A stretch of 36,754 bases of DNA from the NCBI RefSeq assembly GCF_003332885.2, contig NZ_QOWJ01000021.1, positions 1-36,754 of the forward strand. Reading direction: 5' to 3'. A program made the position numbers and the translations under genes. Shown piece after piece: positions 1-8,650 of this stretch (the stretch's first letter is position 1; each line of letters starts with the position of its first letter). The notes under the pieces were generated by a model. The model did not search any database and had not been told where the DNA came from. It saw only the letters and a program-made list of their open reading frames with translations. The DNA comes from Paracnuella aquatica. Its GTDB lineage: Bacteria > Bacteroidota > Bacteroidia > Chitinophagales > Chitinophagaceae.

Positions 1-508
1 AAAAATAATTTTTTCACTGCCCACATCCCTCAAAAAAACAGGCCTCCTCGCCAGCAAAAAGGTGGGTCAGTTTGCTCCGGCCTGAATGGGTCACCTTGAC
101 CGGCTTATGCACCCTTGATACGGCTCATGTTGAAGCTTCTCGTTTCTTTGGAATGGACGTCAGCCATAATAGTACTCTTATGATGGTTCGGGTTAAATCC
201 TGTGCCAGCTATTACAAATACAGCTTCTCCGTTTTCACAAAAGCTAATTCTCTTCTTATTCTCTTTAATCATGCACTATATGAATTTGAGCATAGCAGTA
301 ACCAATTAAAATGTAAAGAGCAACGCTGTTACAATGAATGTTCCTTTTCAAATAATTCTCCCTGGAATATTTAGCTACGAATCATACCTCCAGCTTCTAC
401 CCGTTTCAACCCCTTCCCGCTCCTCATTTTTGAAAAGGCCCTTCAATAAGTGTAAAAATTACAATTAAAATTTCTACCTTTTACCGGCAAACAATACGCA
501 AACGCCAT
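1..508. other. Gene-poor left edge
   Basis: No convincing coding region is seen. The longest open frame (72-374, plus) has no recognisable motif, signal peptide or family resemblance and runs through AT-rich sequence with poor codon use. The left part carries two GGGTCA-type motifs, listed separately. The last 30 bases before the gene at 509 include TACCTTTT at 475-482, one base off the Bacteroidota -7 element TAnnTTTG, but no -33 TTG lies at the right distance. Confidence 0.5.
62..107 (+). repeat. Two tandem GGGTCA motifs, possible IS21-family end
   Basis: Two imperfect direct copies lie 24 bases apart: GGGTCAGTTTGCTCCGGCCT from 64 and GGGTCACCTTGACCGGCTTA from 88. IS21-family elements of Bacteroidota typically end in several tandem copies of motifs of this kind (GGGTCA..TTG..CCGG). 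No istA or istB coding sequence is visible in the window, so this would be either the end of an element lying to the left or a relic. The assignment rests on motif memory. Confidence 0.4.
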
Positions 509-1837
509 ATGCACAGTAAAACCATTGTAACCTCCATCGCAGCCGCTGCTATCCTGTTGAGCTGCGGCACAGCAAAACAAACCACCGGTGTACCGCAATC
601 GTTCAAATACAATACTGCGGTACAGGCAGTGGGAACCAGCCCCGAAAAAATAGCAGGCCTCGACTCCCTGTTGCAGTCGTTTGTACAGCAGAAAAAAGCC
701 AGCGCCGTTGCTGCATTTGTTGCCAAAGGTGGCAACGTGGTGTATAAAAAGGCATTTGGCTGGAAGGACATCGAACGGCAGATTCCGGCATCGCCTGAAG
801 ATTACTACGTGATGTTTTCACAAACAAAAGCCGTAACCACCGTAGCCTTTATGACGCTGGTTGAAAACGGCCTGGTTGCTGTGGATGAACCGGTATCTAA
901 ATATTTTCCCGAAATACCCGACAGCGTGGTGACGAAGGTAGCCGAAGACGGCACTTATGAAGCCCGCCCCGTAAAATCGCCCATGACCTTTGCGCACCTG
1001 ATGTCACACAGCTCAGGGTTGAATGCAGGCTTGGTTGGGCAGTTGCGCAGGGCCCGCATGCAGGGCGGCGCGGCGGGCAGAAATGCCGGTGGCGCACAGC
1101 CGGCAGCAGCGCCTGCAGGGCAACGTACCGGCGGCGGCAACACCAGCGCAAGGTACCTGGCCGATGAAATGCAGGCGTTGGCCAAATATCCCCTTGGCTT
1201 CGACCCCGGCTCGCAATGGAATTACCACATCAGCACCAATATGCTGGCCTATATGGTGGAGCGCATTTCGGGCAAGCCCCTGCGGCAATATGTAAAGGAA
1301 ACGATCCTCGAGCCCCTGGGCATGAAGAACACCGACTGGTATTTTGCGCCGGAAGCGTTGGACCGTTTTGTAAAACCATACAACCTGGTGGATGGCAAGC
1401 TGGAGCCGGCTTCTACCATGTTTAGCGAGGGGGCAGTAAGCACCGTGCAAACCTATGCCGAAGGTGCCATCGGGCTCAACGGGCCCATTGAAGATTATGC
1501 CCGTTTTTGCCAGATGCTGCTCAATAAAGGGGAGTTTAATGGCCGGCAGATATTGAAGCCGGAAACCGTCGAACAAATGACCACCATCAACCGCCTGCCC
1601 GAAGAAAATGCCGGCGGCAAGGGCTTTCGTTTTGGGTTGGGTTTTGAACTGTACAATGCACAAAAAAAGCCCGCACCGGAAGTGTCGAACACGGCATATG
1701 CCTGGGGCGGCTTGTACGGCACCGAGTATGTGATTGATCCCGAAAACAACATGATCGTGCTGTTTTACCTGAACATGCCCAAGCGTGAAACCATTTACCC
1801 GAAATTTTTAAGCAAAGCGTACCAGTTGTTTAAATAA
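509..1837 (+). CDS. Serine hydrolase lipoprotein, beta-lactamase/class C esterase fold
   Basis: This 442-aa protein starts with a lipoprotein signal peptide whose lipobox LLSC puts the lipidated Cys at residue 19, so it is probably anchored on the periplasmic or outer-membrane side. The beta-lactamase-type motifs are visible: SQTK at 104-107 (SxxK, nucleophile and base), YHI at 239-241 (the Tyr motif in its esterase-like Y-x-hydrophobic form rather than YxN) and WGG at 399-401 (third motif). This combination resembles EstB-like esterases more than true beta-lactamases. A Gly/Ala/Pro/Gln-rich insertion at about 184-212, just after the SxxK half of the fold, is probably a disordered loop. The substrate is unknown. 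ATG at 509 is chosen because it gives the signal peptide directly. The gene is monocistronic; a long hairpin lies 118 nt downstream. Confidence 0.88.
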   Translation: MHSKTIVTSIAAAAILLSCGTAKQTTGVPQSFKYNTAVQAVGTSPEKIAGLDSLLQSFVQQKKASAVAAFVAKGGNVVYKKAFGWKDIERQIPASPEDYYVMFSQTKAVTTVAFMTLVENGLVAVDEPVSKYFPEIPDSVVTKVAEDGTYEARPVKSPMTFAHLMSHSSGLNAGLVGQLRRARMQGGAAGRNAGGAQPAAAPAGQRTGGGNTSARYLADEMQALAKYPLGFDPGSQWNYHISTNMLAYMVERISGKPLRQYVKETILEPLGMKNTDWYFAPEALDRFVKPYNLVDGKLEPASTMFSEGAVSTVQTYAEGAIGLNGPIEDYARFCQMLLNKGEFNGRQILKPETVEQMTTINRLPEENAGGKGFRFGLGFELYNAQKKPAPEVSNTAYAWGGLYGTEYVIDPENNMIVLFYLNMPKRETIYPKFLSKAYQLFK

Positions 1838-2261
1838 CAGTGATGGACAAACGCAATTACCGCATGCATTAATTAAATAACGCTGGCTTTGTGTTGCAGG
1901 TAAAATTGTTGCCTGTATTGCCGGCTTAGATAAACGTTTCCCTTTCCTATTTTTTTCATCAAAGAAGCCCATGCTCCAACATGGGCTTCTTTGATGAATG
2001 GATGTTTTAAATAGCAGATCAGTTCTGTTTAAAAAAGGAAACGCTGTGTACCACGTTGCGTTTTATAGCTGAAGTGTTGCATTTCATCTTTTCAAGAGTA
2101 GCAACATTTATAACGCCTGTTTAAGCCACCTGCAAAAAGGCTGTTTATCCCGCCAATGCTACTGTCTGTCCTGCGCCAGGTGCTGTATGTCGCATTTGTT
2201 ACCTGCCCCCTCGCTGCATGTATAATTTTATACGTTCTATGCACACCTTAACGCTGCGGTA
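1838..2261. other. 424-bp intergenic region
   Basis: The stretch holds the 18-bp hairpin described at 1955-1998 and, near its right end, a weak promoter candidate for the next gene: TTTG at 2195-2198 and TAATTTTA at 2223-2230, which is one base off TAnnTTTG with a rather long 24-nt spacer. Nothing coding was seen on either strand. Confidence 0.5.
1955..1998. terminator. 18-bp perfect hairpin downstream of serine hydrolase
   Basis: Arms 1955-1972 and 1981-1998 are perfectly complementary, with an 8-nt loop. There is no good U-tract on either strand; the plus strand continues into GGATGTTTTAA. It probably ends transcription of the gene at 509, but an RNA-processing or stability role is equally possible. 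Confidence 0.6.
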
Positions 2262-2954
2262 ATGAAAATAATAAGATCCCTTTTGCTGTTGCCCATTGCT
2301 GCCTGCCTGCTCCTGCTGCCCATGGGATGCGCCAAAGACGAACCGCCTTACAGGGCGCCAAGGATCATACCTGCCCCACCTCTTCCGCCATTACCACCGC
2401 CACCCATCCAGCAACTGCCGCTCAGGGTGTGGGCAGGCAACAACCTGCACATTGCTTACCCAGCCGATTCGGTTCAGTTGCGAGCCTATGCATCCGGCGA
2501 TCATGGACCGCTCACCACCCAGTGGACGAAAATCATTGGCCCTGCCAGTTATCAAATTTCCCAACCCGATAGTTTGGAAACAAAGGTTACCAGGCTGGAA
2601 GTAGGCGAATACCTGTTCGGGATTACCGCCAACAGCACCGACCGCCAAACACACAGCGACACCGTGTCGGTTTTTGTGATCAAACCTGGCGCAACCGAAA
2701 CCGTTTTTAAAGAACTGGGCTGGGAATGCCCGATGGGATGCGGCCTGGTGGTGTACAACATCTATTCGTTTATCCCGGCAGGCAAGCCCATTAAGGTTTG
2801 GGTAAGGCTCGCTGGCGAAGTTGTGTGGACCGCAGTAAAACACGGCAATCAATGGACCGTACAAGACCGGTTTAGCTATTACTTAGATGAAGAAACCATC
2901 CAGATTTATGCAGACAACGAAGTAGGATATGCCGATCTGAAAATTGAATATTAA
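2262..2954 (+). CDS. Lipoprotein with proline-rich linker and PKD-like domain
   Basis: This 230-aa protein has a strongly hydrophobic signal peptide ending in a lipobox LPMGC (Cys 23). A linker at about residues 29-52 is very rich in proline. Residues about 65-148 have the look of a PKD/REJ-type beta-sandwich: a V-x-L-x-A start, the Q-W-T-K-I-I-G-P strand and a closing V-S-V-F-V-I strand. The last 80 residues contain a Cys pair (ECPMGC, around 155-160) and no recognised domain. PKD domains usually mediate protein or glycan contacts on secreted proteins, so a surface-exposed adhesin-like role is an inference. ATG at 2262 gives the signal peptide. No operon partner; an AT-rich hairpin at 3082-3126 lies downstream. 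Confidence 0.8.
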   Translation: MKIIRSLLLLPIAACLLLLPMGCAKDEPPYRAPRIIPAPPLPPLPPPPIQQLPLRVWAGNNLHIAYPADSVQLRAYASGDHGPLTTQWTKIIGPASYQISQPDSLETKVTRLEVGEYLFGITANSTDRQTHSDTVSVFVIKPGATETVFKELGWECPMGCGLVVYNIYSFIPAGKPIKVWVRLAGEVVWTAVKHGNQWTVQDRFSYYLDEETIQIYADNEVGYADLKIEY

Positions 2955-3081
2955 CGTGTTTGTTATTTAAAAAAGTCCAGCGGTTTTACCGTTGCACAAT
3001 GAGCCAAAACTGTTGCTGACAATAGTTAAAAAACACACTTCAACGTACTACCACGTACTCGCCATTCATTGATGTTTTTAC

Positions 3082-3126
3082 TTATAGAAAAGACCAGCTA
3101 CGCAATGCAGCCGGTCTTTTCTATAA
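3082..3126. terminator. Bidirectional hairpin between convergent genes
   Basis: A 14-bp perfect stem (3082-3095 with 3113-3126) has T-rich right-hand and A-rich left-hand arm ends, so it can act on both strands. It lies between the plus-strand lipoprotein gene (ends 2954) and msrA on the minus strand (ends 3251), about 127 nt from each. Confidence 0.65.
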
Positions 3127-3199
3127 AGCCTGTTTGTTGTCAACAACGATATAGCATCACATTGCGAACAAATGACTCCAACATACACATCTTCCCTCC

Positions 3200-3230
3200 T
3201 TGCAGCTTGCAACTTGATGCTTGCAGCTTA
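3200..3230. repeat. Short GCTTGCA-type tandem repeat
   Basis: The heptamer-like unit GCTTGCA/ACTTGAT is repeated about four times in a row (TTGCAGCTTGCAACTTGATG and on). This is an ordinary simple intergenic repeat just downstream of msrA; no function is evident. Confidence 0.5.
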
Positions 3231-3250
3231 ACCTCCCTCACAAAGAACAA

Positions 3251-3742
3251 CTACGCCAACTGCCACTCGGGCCGGATATAATGGCAGGTATAACCATTGG
3301 GATGTTTTTGCAGGTACGCCTGGTGCTCTTCTTCTGCGTTCCAGAAATCGCCGGCGGGCACCACTTCGGTAACAATGGGCCCGGGCCAGATGCCCGATGC
3401 ATTCATTTCGGCAATAAGTGCTTCAGCTGTGGCTTTTTGCTCTTCATCGAGGTAAAAAATTGCGGAGCGGTACGATAGGCCAATATCATTTCCCTGCCGG
3501 TTGCGGGTGGTAGGGTTATGTATCTGAAAGAAAAACTCGAGCAACTTCCGGTACGAAAGCACTTCGGGATCGAAGGTAATAGCGATGGCTTCGGCATGGG
3601 TGCCATGGTTGCGATAAGTGGCGTTGGGCACATCGCCACCGGTATAGCCTACTACTGTTGCCGATACTCCCGGCACTTCGCGGATCAATTCTTCCATGCC
3701 CCAAAAACAACCACCTGCAAGGATCGCCTGTTTATTTGCCAT
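3251..3742 (-). CDS. msrA: Peptide-methionine (S)-S-oxide reductase MsrA
   Basis: MsrA reduces methionine-S-sulfoxide in free methionine and proteins. This 163-aa version has the hallmark GCFWG with catalytic Cys at residue 12, followed by the typical [16 protein letters not shown] and conserved Y-R-S-A-I-F-Y segments, and ends just after a TCHYIRPEW-like stretch, as in the standard family. An in-frame extension to 3856 adds a Lys/Arg-rich tail unlike the family, so ATG at 3742 (protein start [11 protein letters not shown]) is chosen. No signal peptide, so it is cytoplasmic. No MsrB partner is adjacent. A perfect 14-bp palindrome lies 26 nt upstream of this start and may be an operator. Confidence 0.95.
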   Translation of the reverse strand: MANKQAILAGGCFWGMEELIREVPGVSATVVGYTGGDVPNATYRNHGTHAEAIAITFDPEVLSYRKLLEFFFQIHNPTTRNRQGNDIGLSYRSAIFYLDEEQKATAEALIAEMNASGIWPGPIVTEVVPAGDFWNAEEEHQAYLQKHPNGYTCHYIRPEWQLA

Positions 3743-4124
3743 TATATTTTTTTGGGGTAAACCGACAAGTTTGGCGCCAAACCTTTTTCGCTTCCTCTTT
3801 CCGCCGTTTTGTCGGCCAGCGGTGCGGCACCTGCCTTTGTGGACGGCAACACACAAAAACCAAAAATTGGGGTAACCGGTAACATAAGCTGCGACTAACT
3901 GTGCAATCTTTTGTTTACCTAAATAAAAACACCGCGTTTAAGGAAAGCCTCCTTTCTATAATAATGATGATACAAAACAGGCATCAAGAGGCAAAAACTA
4001 TCGCTCCGGAATATCGGCACGCCGAAGTACACCATGCAACAACTGCAGCCTATTTCAAAAAAACCATTTACTGCCGGGCTAGCACAGTTTTTTTATATAA
4101 CGGCCTGCACAAAAGCAAACCACC
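3743..4124. other. Divergent promoter region, msrA and amylase
   Basis: This 382-bp spacer separates two divergent genes. Apart from the palindrome at 3769-3782 nothing clear was found: no full TAnnTTTG on either strand and no coding region. The open frame at 3901-4143 overlaps the amylase start and has no family features. Confidence 0.4.
3769..3782. promoter_or_regulatory. Perfect 14-bp palindrome upstream of msrA
   Basis: GTTTGGCGCCAAAC is its own reverse complement and lies 26 nt upstream of the chosen msrA start. Its size and position suit a dimeric repressor or activator site, but no regulator is encoded nearby and the assignment is inference. Confidence 0.35.
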
Positions 4125-5669
4125 ATGCAGAACGGAACCATGATGCAGTACTTTCACTGGTACTACCCCGCCGACGGCAGCCTATGGAATAAAGTAAAAG
4201 AAGAAGCACCAACACTAGCCTCGCTGGGTATTAACGCCGTATGGTTGCCACCCGCTTATAAAGGCACCGAAGGCGGCCAATCGGTTGGCTACGATGTGTA
4301 CGACCTGTACGACCTGGGCGAGTTTGACAGTAAAGGCTCCGTCCGCACCAAGTACGGCACCCGCGCCGAATATATCGATGCCATTAAAACCCTGCACGAG
4401 CACCAGATACAGGTGTATGTGGATATTGTGCTGAACCACCTGGGTGGCGGCGATGAAACCGAAACAATCCAGATCCGGAAGATGGACCCGGAAGACCGCA
4501 ATGCCTGTATTTCCGAAGATTGCGAAATAGAAGCTTATACAAAATTCACCTATCCTGCCCGTAAGGGCCAATACTCCTCATTCCAGTGGGACCATACCTG
4601 TTTTACCGGCGTTGACTACGACCACCGCAGCGGCGAGAATGGTATTTACAACATCCTCAACGACTGGGGCCACGATTGGGAGGAAATGATCTGCGATGAA
4701 AAAGGCAATTTCGACTACCTGATGTTTTGCGATGTGGAGTTTCGCAACCCGCATGTACGCGAAGAATTAAAGCGCTGGGGCCAATGGTATTTCGACACCA
4801 CTGCATTTGATGGCGTACGGCTGGATGCGGTAAAACATATTGCGCCGCAGTTCTTCAACGAGTGGCTGGGCCATATGCGGCATGTAACCGGCAAAGATTT
4901 GTTTGCCGTGGCCGAGTACTGGGCACCGGGCAACCTGGAAATATTGGAGCGTTATATTGATGCTACCGAAGGAAAACTTTCGCTGTTTGATGCACCGCTG
5001 CAAAACCGCCTGCACCAGGCATCGCAAAGCGGCAACAACTACGACCTTTCTACCATTTTTAACGACACGCTGGTAGATGTGCAGCCACACCTGGCCGTAA
5101 CGCTGGTAGCCAACCACGATACCCAGCCCCTGCAGGCGCTGGAAGCGCCGGTAGCGCCTTGGTTCAAGCCCATTGCCTATGCACTTATTTTGCTGCGCGA
5201 AAAAGGTTATCCCTGTATTTTTTACCCCGACTTGTACAGCGCCGAATACACCGACTACGGGCAGGACGGCAACGAGCACCACATTGTGATGCCGGCCCTT
5301 GCGGCACTGCCCATGCTGTGCAAGCTGCGCAAAGAAGCCGCTTACGGCACCGAGCATAATTATCTTGATCACCCCAACTGTATTGGCTGGACCCGCGAAG
5401 GCGTGGCCGAGGTGCCCAATAGCGGCTGTGCCGTGGTGATATCGAACGGCGAGCCGGGCAACAAGTATATGTATGTGGGCAAGCAACATGCAGGGAAAAC
5501 ATTTGTGGATGCCATTGGCAACGCTGCCGAAACCATTACCATCAACGAGGCGGGCGAAGCGGAATTTTATTGCGCCGGCGGCACCGTGGCCGTGTGGATT
5601 GATGAGGCGTTGTGGGAGCAATTGGTGGTGCCCGGCATTACCGGGCTGAATAGCGAAGGGGGTGAATAA
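4125..5669 (+). CDS. Cytoplasmic alpha-amylase, GH13 (subfamily 5-like)
   Basis: This 514-aa enzyme hydrolyses alpha-1,4-glucans such as glycogen, starch or maltodextrins. It opens with NGTMMQYFHWY, the signature start of GH13 subfamily 5 (liquefying alpha-amylase type). The four GH13 regions are visible: DIVLNH at 100-105, GVRLDAVKH (nucleophile Asp 234), AVAEYW (acid/base Glu 264) and VANHDTQ (transition-state Asp 332). There is no signal peptide, so it should work inside the cell on glycogen or imported maltodextrins, like E. coli AmyA. ATG at 4125 is the only start consistent with the family N-terminus. No other glycogen or starch gene sits nearby, so it appears to be a stand-alone gene. 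Confidence 0.95.
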   Translation: MQNGTMMQYFHWYYPADGSLWNKVKEEAPTLASLGINAVWLPPAYKGTEGGQSVGYDVYDLYDLGEFDSKGSVRTKYGTRAEYIDAIKTLHEHQIQVYVDIVLNHLGGGDETETIQIRKMDPEDRNACISEDCEIEAYTKFTYPARKGQYSSFQWDHTCFTGVDYDHRSGENGIYNILNDWGHDWEEMICDEKGNFDYLMFCDVEFRNPHVREELKRWGQWYFDTTAFDGVRLDAVKHIAPQFFNEWLGHMRHVTGKDLFAVAEYWAPGNLEILERYIDATEGKLSLFDAPLQNRLHQASQSGNNYDLSTIFNDTLVDVQPHLAVTLVANHDTQPLQALEAPVAPWFKPIAYALILLREKGYPCIFYPDLYSAEYTDYGQDGNEHHIVMPALAALPMLCKLRKEAAYGTEHNYLDHPNCIGWTREGVAEVPNSGCAVVISNGEPGNKYMYVGKQHAGKTFVDAIGNAAETITINEAGEAEFYCAGGTVAVWIDEALWEQLVVPGITGLNSEGGE

Positions 5670-5762
5670 GTGCTGTTTTAATTTTCCCGATACGGATCAC
5701 CATTTCAGCAGAGAAGAAGTGTCATTCCGTGCTGAATCATTTGAAAAAGGAATTACAGGTCT

Positions 5763-6101
5763 TTATTTGACCAATACAACGTTCGTGGGGTTGGAGAGCT
5801 TGAAGTCTTCCTTTCGGGGTTTCAACAGCTCCAGCCCGCGGCCTTTGTAGCCTTTGGTATATCCTTTTACACGGGCTTCAAAAGCAACTCTTTTACCCAC
5901 ATGATGCACCACGGTGGCCAGTTGTTTGCCAATGGTAAACCATACATGGGCCGTCATCAGTTCGCCCGCTTCATTGCGTACATCGGTAAACAAAACCGTT
6001 TCAGAAGCGCCGCCTTTAAAATTGCTTTTGGTACCAAGCCGCGCAATGGTGGCGGTAAATTTTGTTCGTACGCCTTCAATCCTGCCCAACTCCCTGCGCA
6101 T
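5763..6101 (-). CDS. Small conserved protein, possible OB-fold
   Basis: This 112-aa protein (start MRRELGRIEG) has no signal peptide or membrane segment. It is rich in alternating beta-strand patterns and basic near the C-terminus, with F-T-A-T-I-A-R-L-G, V-L-F-T-D-V-R, V-W-F-T-I-G-K and V-A-F-E-A-R-V-K-G-Y segments ending in D-F-K-L-S-N-P-T-N. The arrangement recalls small OB-fold-like proteins of unknown role found on phages and mobile elements of Firmicutes and Bacteroidota, so nucleic-acid binding is possible but unproven. An in-frame extension to 6194 would overlap tatA and looks unlike protein sequence, so ATG at 6101 is preferred. It lies 67 nt after the tatA stop on the same strand. 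Confidence 0.65.
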   Translation of the reverse strand: MRRELGRIEGVRTKFTATIARLGTKSNFKGGASETVLFTDVRNEAGELMTAHVWFTIGKQLATVVHHVGKRVAFEARVKGYTKGYKGRGLELLKPRKEDFKLSNPTNVVLVK

Positions 6102-6168
6102 AGTTATGTTGCTTGTATCCTGAACGAAAAATAGCAAGTTGCAGCACCGAAAGCCCTTTGACGGTTGA

Positions 6169-6321
6169 TTATGGCTTTTCCGGCTTGCGGCCATCCTTGC
6201 CTTCCTTAAATTCCCGGGCGCCTTTGCCTATGCCCCGCATCAGTTCGGGGATTTTGCGGGCACCAAACAACAGCAGCAACACCAGCAAGATCAGCAGTAT
6301 TTCAAAAAAGCCAAAGCCCAT
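6169..6321 (-). CDS. tatA: Sec-independent translocase subunit TatA
   Basis: TatA oligomerises with TatC to move folded proteins across the inner membrane. This short 50-aa version has the full layout: one N-terminal membrane helix (residues 4-19), the Phe-Gly hinge (19-20), then an amphipathic helix [19 protein letters not shown] and a charged tail. It is at the short end of the family range. ATG at 6321 ([10 protein letters not shown]) matches the family N-terminus; another ATG at 6357 would add 12 residues and is less likely. tatC is not in the window, as is common in Bacteroidota. Confidence 0.9.
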   Translation of the reverse strand: MGFGFFEILLILLVLLLLFGARKIPELMRGIGKGAREFKEGKDGRKPEKP

Positions 6322-6567
6322 ATCATTCAATTTAAAATGAGGAATGAAAGTAATCAATAACGTAGTGGCCCGTGGAATTATTTGAAAGCCTCATTTTGAT
6401 AAAACCGGTCCTTCATTGTTTACAGCAGTTGCGCAACAGCAGGATACTTTATGCCAATGGCTTAAAACCCAAATGCTGCTATTGAACAATGATCTGCCCG
6501 CAAGCACAAAAGATTATGCATCAACTTGCACAAGGGGTAATTTATACCGACACATCACTGTTGCCTG

Positions 6568-8580
6568 CTAAAACCCAACACTCACCTGCATATAAACATT
6601 CCTGCCCGGCCGGGCAATGTTGCCCCAGTCCAGGTGTTCGCGGTAATAAGCATCAAGGATGTTTTCCACGCCTGCATTCAGTTGCCACAGCACCCGGCCC
6701 TGCTGCAACTGGTAACCAGCCCGCAGGTGCACCAGCGAAAATGCCCCGGTGCTCCGTTCGTTGGCAGCCACGCTTACCCGGCGCTGTGCTGCTGCCAACT
6801 CCATTTCGGCCTGCAGCCACAATGCATTGAAATGCTGCCGCAACGTGCTGATGTTGCGCAGCGGCGCAATCAGGGGCAGCGGGTTGCCCGTGTTGTCTTG
6901 GGCATGGGCATACTTAAGCGTAGATACCAGTTGGGTGCCCGAAAATGGCTGATACACCACGCTGCCTTCGCCGCCTGCAAGCAGGGCCTGCGCTGTATTT
7001 TCATAAGTCTTTACGCCTCTTGCACCGGGTGTCATTACACTCAGGCCGGGGTTTATTTTGCCAAAAATATAGTGGCGCACTTTTGAAATATAACCGCTGG
7101 CCTGCACCTTCCATTTTTGCTGTTGCCACGAAAGCGTCAACTCGGCCTGTTGGCCAATTTCCTTTCTCAATTTTGTATTGCCAATATAGTCGTGGCCATC
7201 AAACTGGTTGAACAGGTAAAAGCCAAACAGCTCGCCGGCACTGGGCGCCCTGCCATTCATACCCAACGAAAAGGATGCTTTTAAACTTGGAAATAATTTT
7301 CGGCTAACCTGCACCGATAGAGCGGGTATTACAAAGCCCATTTGCTCACCACTATAGCCAAACACCGCCAGTTGGTCTTTGCCGCCCTGGCTGGTCAGCG
7401 CATAATCAGTCACATCAACCCGGCCGCTAACCTGCACTTGTGTGGCACTGTCAATGCGCAACTGGTATTGTGCCGCCACACCGCCCTGCACCTGCCGGTT
7501 ATCGGGCCAGGTAAGCATGTACATATCGGGCTGGCCCGGCTGGTACATGGTCATCGATGCTTTGAGCATAGTAGCAGATGCATCGGCACGCAGCTGCAGT
7601 TTTTGCCCAACACCCAGGCTGCGCACCGCCTCGGCATACATGCCCGATGTGCGGCTTACGCCGGGCATATCCATATGCATGGGCACTGCGGGCCGCTTTG
7701 TATCATCCATATAGTGCTTTACGCGGTTGGCATACAGCTTTGCCTCGGCCCGCTCCCAGCCACGCCAGCCACTTTCCTGTACAAACGTTACCGACCCGAT
7801 CCGTGCATTGGCATAGCCCACATCCATGGGCAGCGCCGGGTAGCCAATATTCCAGCCATCATCGGCCAACAGGTCTACCCGCAGGTAAGCGCCATCGTTA
7901 AGCTTCAGTTTGCCATGCAGCGTGTAGTTTACTTTTTCGTACTGCGAAAAAGGCACCCGCTGGCCGCTGCCATCGCGGTAGGCGCCGCTGTTGCGGTACG
8001 TGCCGGTGGCCCGCAGGCCAAAACGCGACGTGGCATAGTTGAAGTTGGCCGAACTAAAAAAGGCCCGCGATGCGGAATGGTAGCCGGTGCTGGCGCTGCC
8101 CGAAAAGCGGCCTTCATCGTGGCAGCTGGCTTCGGCCAGCTTCATATTAATACTGCCGCCAACCGAGGAGCCCACCAGAAGGCTGCTGCCGTTGGTGCGC
8201 ACCTCCATGCTGTTGAGGTTTACCGGCTCGATGTAGATCGAGGTCGGGTCCATTTTATCGGTGCAGGCGCCATGAATGCGCATGCCATCGAGCAGCAGCG
8301 CTACCTGGTTGCTGTTGAACGACCGGATGATCGGCTCCATGCCATAGCTGCCGCGGCGCACCAGCGACAACTCCGGGATGCGGGCCATAATGTCTTCGGT
8401 GGTGGCGGCTTTGTTGGCAGTAAAATATCGATATAGGTGTTGCTGCTGGCCCCTTTGTTGCGCAGCCACAGTTACCTCCTGCAGCAGCACGGTTCGTACC
8501 GAATCGGTTAGGTCTTTTTCCTGCGCAGCGGCGATGCCCGTTAAGAGCAGGCAACCAATGAAAGCGTATAGGCTTTTCAT
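6568..8580 (-). CDS. TonB-dependent outer-membrane copper receptor, OprC-like
   Basis: This 670-aa protein has a signal peptide (cleavage near residue 20), a plug domain (about 35-150) and a beta-barrel ending in the aromatic residue F (C-terminus QVSVGF). Next to the plug strand LLLDGMRIHGAC it keeps C106-T-D-K-M110, and in the barrel H289-Y-M291. In Pseudomonas OprC copper is bound by a CxxxM plus HxM set, so both halves of the site are present here. A further Met/His cluster, MHMDM at 301-305, is close by. Import of copper ions across the outer membrane with TonB energy is the likely role. It is the last gene of a three-gene unit; the upstream lipoprotein gene ends 70 nt before its ATG. 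Confidence 0.9.
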   Translation of the reverse strand: MKSLYAFIGCLLLTGIAAAQEKDLTDSVRTVLLQEVTVAAQQRGQQQHLYRYFTANKAATTEDIMARIPELSLVRRGSYGMEPIIRSFNSNQVALLLDGMRIHGACTDKMDPTSIYIEPVNLNSMEVRTNGSSLLVGSSVGGSINMKLAEASCHDEGRFSGSASTGYHSASRAFFSSANFNYATSRFGLRATGTYRNSGAYRDGSGQRVPFSQYEKVNYTLHGKLKLNDGAYLRVDLLADDGWNIGYPALPMDVGYANARIGSVTFVQESGWRGWERAEAKLYANRVKHYMDDTKRPAVPMHMDMPGVSRTSGMYAEAVRSLGVGQKLQLRADASATMLKASMTMYQPGQPDMYMLTWPDNRQVQGGVAAQYQLRIDSATQVQVSGRVDVTDYALTSQGGKDQLAVFGYSGEQMGFVIPALSVQVSRKLFPSLKASFSLGMNGRAPSAGELFGFYLFNQFDGHDYIGNTKLRKEIGQQAELTLSWQQQKWKVQASGYISKVRHYIFGKINPGLSVMTPGARGVKTYENTAQALLAGGEGSVVYQPFSGTQLVSTLKYAHAQDNTGNPLPLIAPLRNISTLRQHFNALWLQAEMELAAAQRRVSVAANERSTGAFSLVHLRAGYQLQQGRVLWQLNAGVENILDAYYREHLDWGNIARPGRNVYMQVSVGF

Positions 8581-8650
8581 GCTGATATAGTTGATGTATG
8601 GAAAACAAGACGCTGATGCAAGTGGGCAACAGGCTCTTGTTTCAATAGGG

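Noticed and set aside
72-374. Open frame of 100 codons at the left edge
   Set aside because: It has no family features, an unusual composition for this genome and no plausible regulatory signals; the region fits a non-coding or relic stretch better.
3743-3856. N-terminal extension of MsrA by 38 residues
   Set aside because: MsrA proteins start close to the GCFWG motif; the extension is Lys/Arg-rich and covers the probable promoter and palindrome.
4767-5621. 284-codon open frame antisense to the amylase
   Set aside because: It lies wholly within the amylase gene, whose catalytic residues are intact, and has no domain of its own.
7342-8436. 364-codon open frame antisense to the TonB receptor
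   Set aside because: It is a His/Ala-rich mirror of a GC-rich coding region; the receptor on the minus strand has clear motifs.
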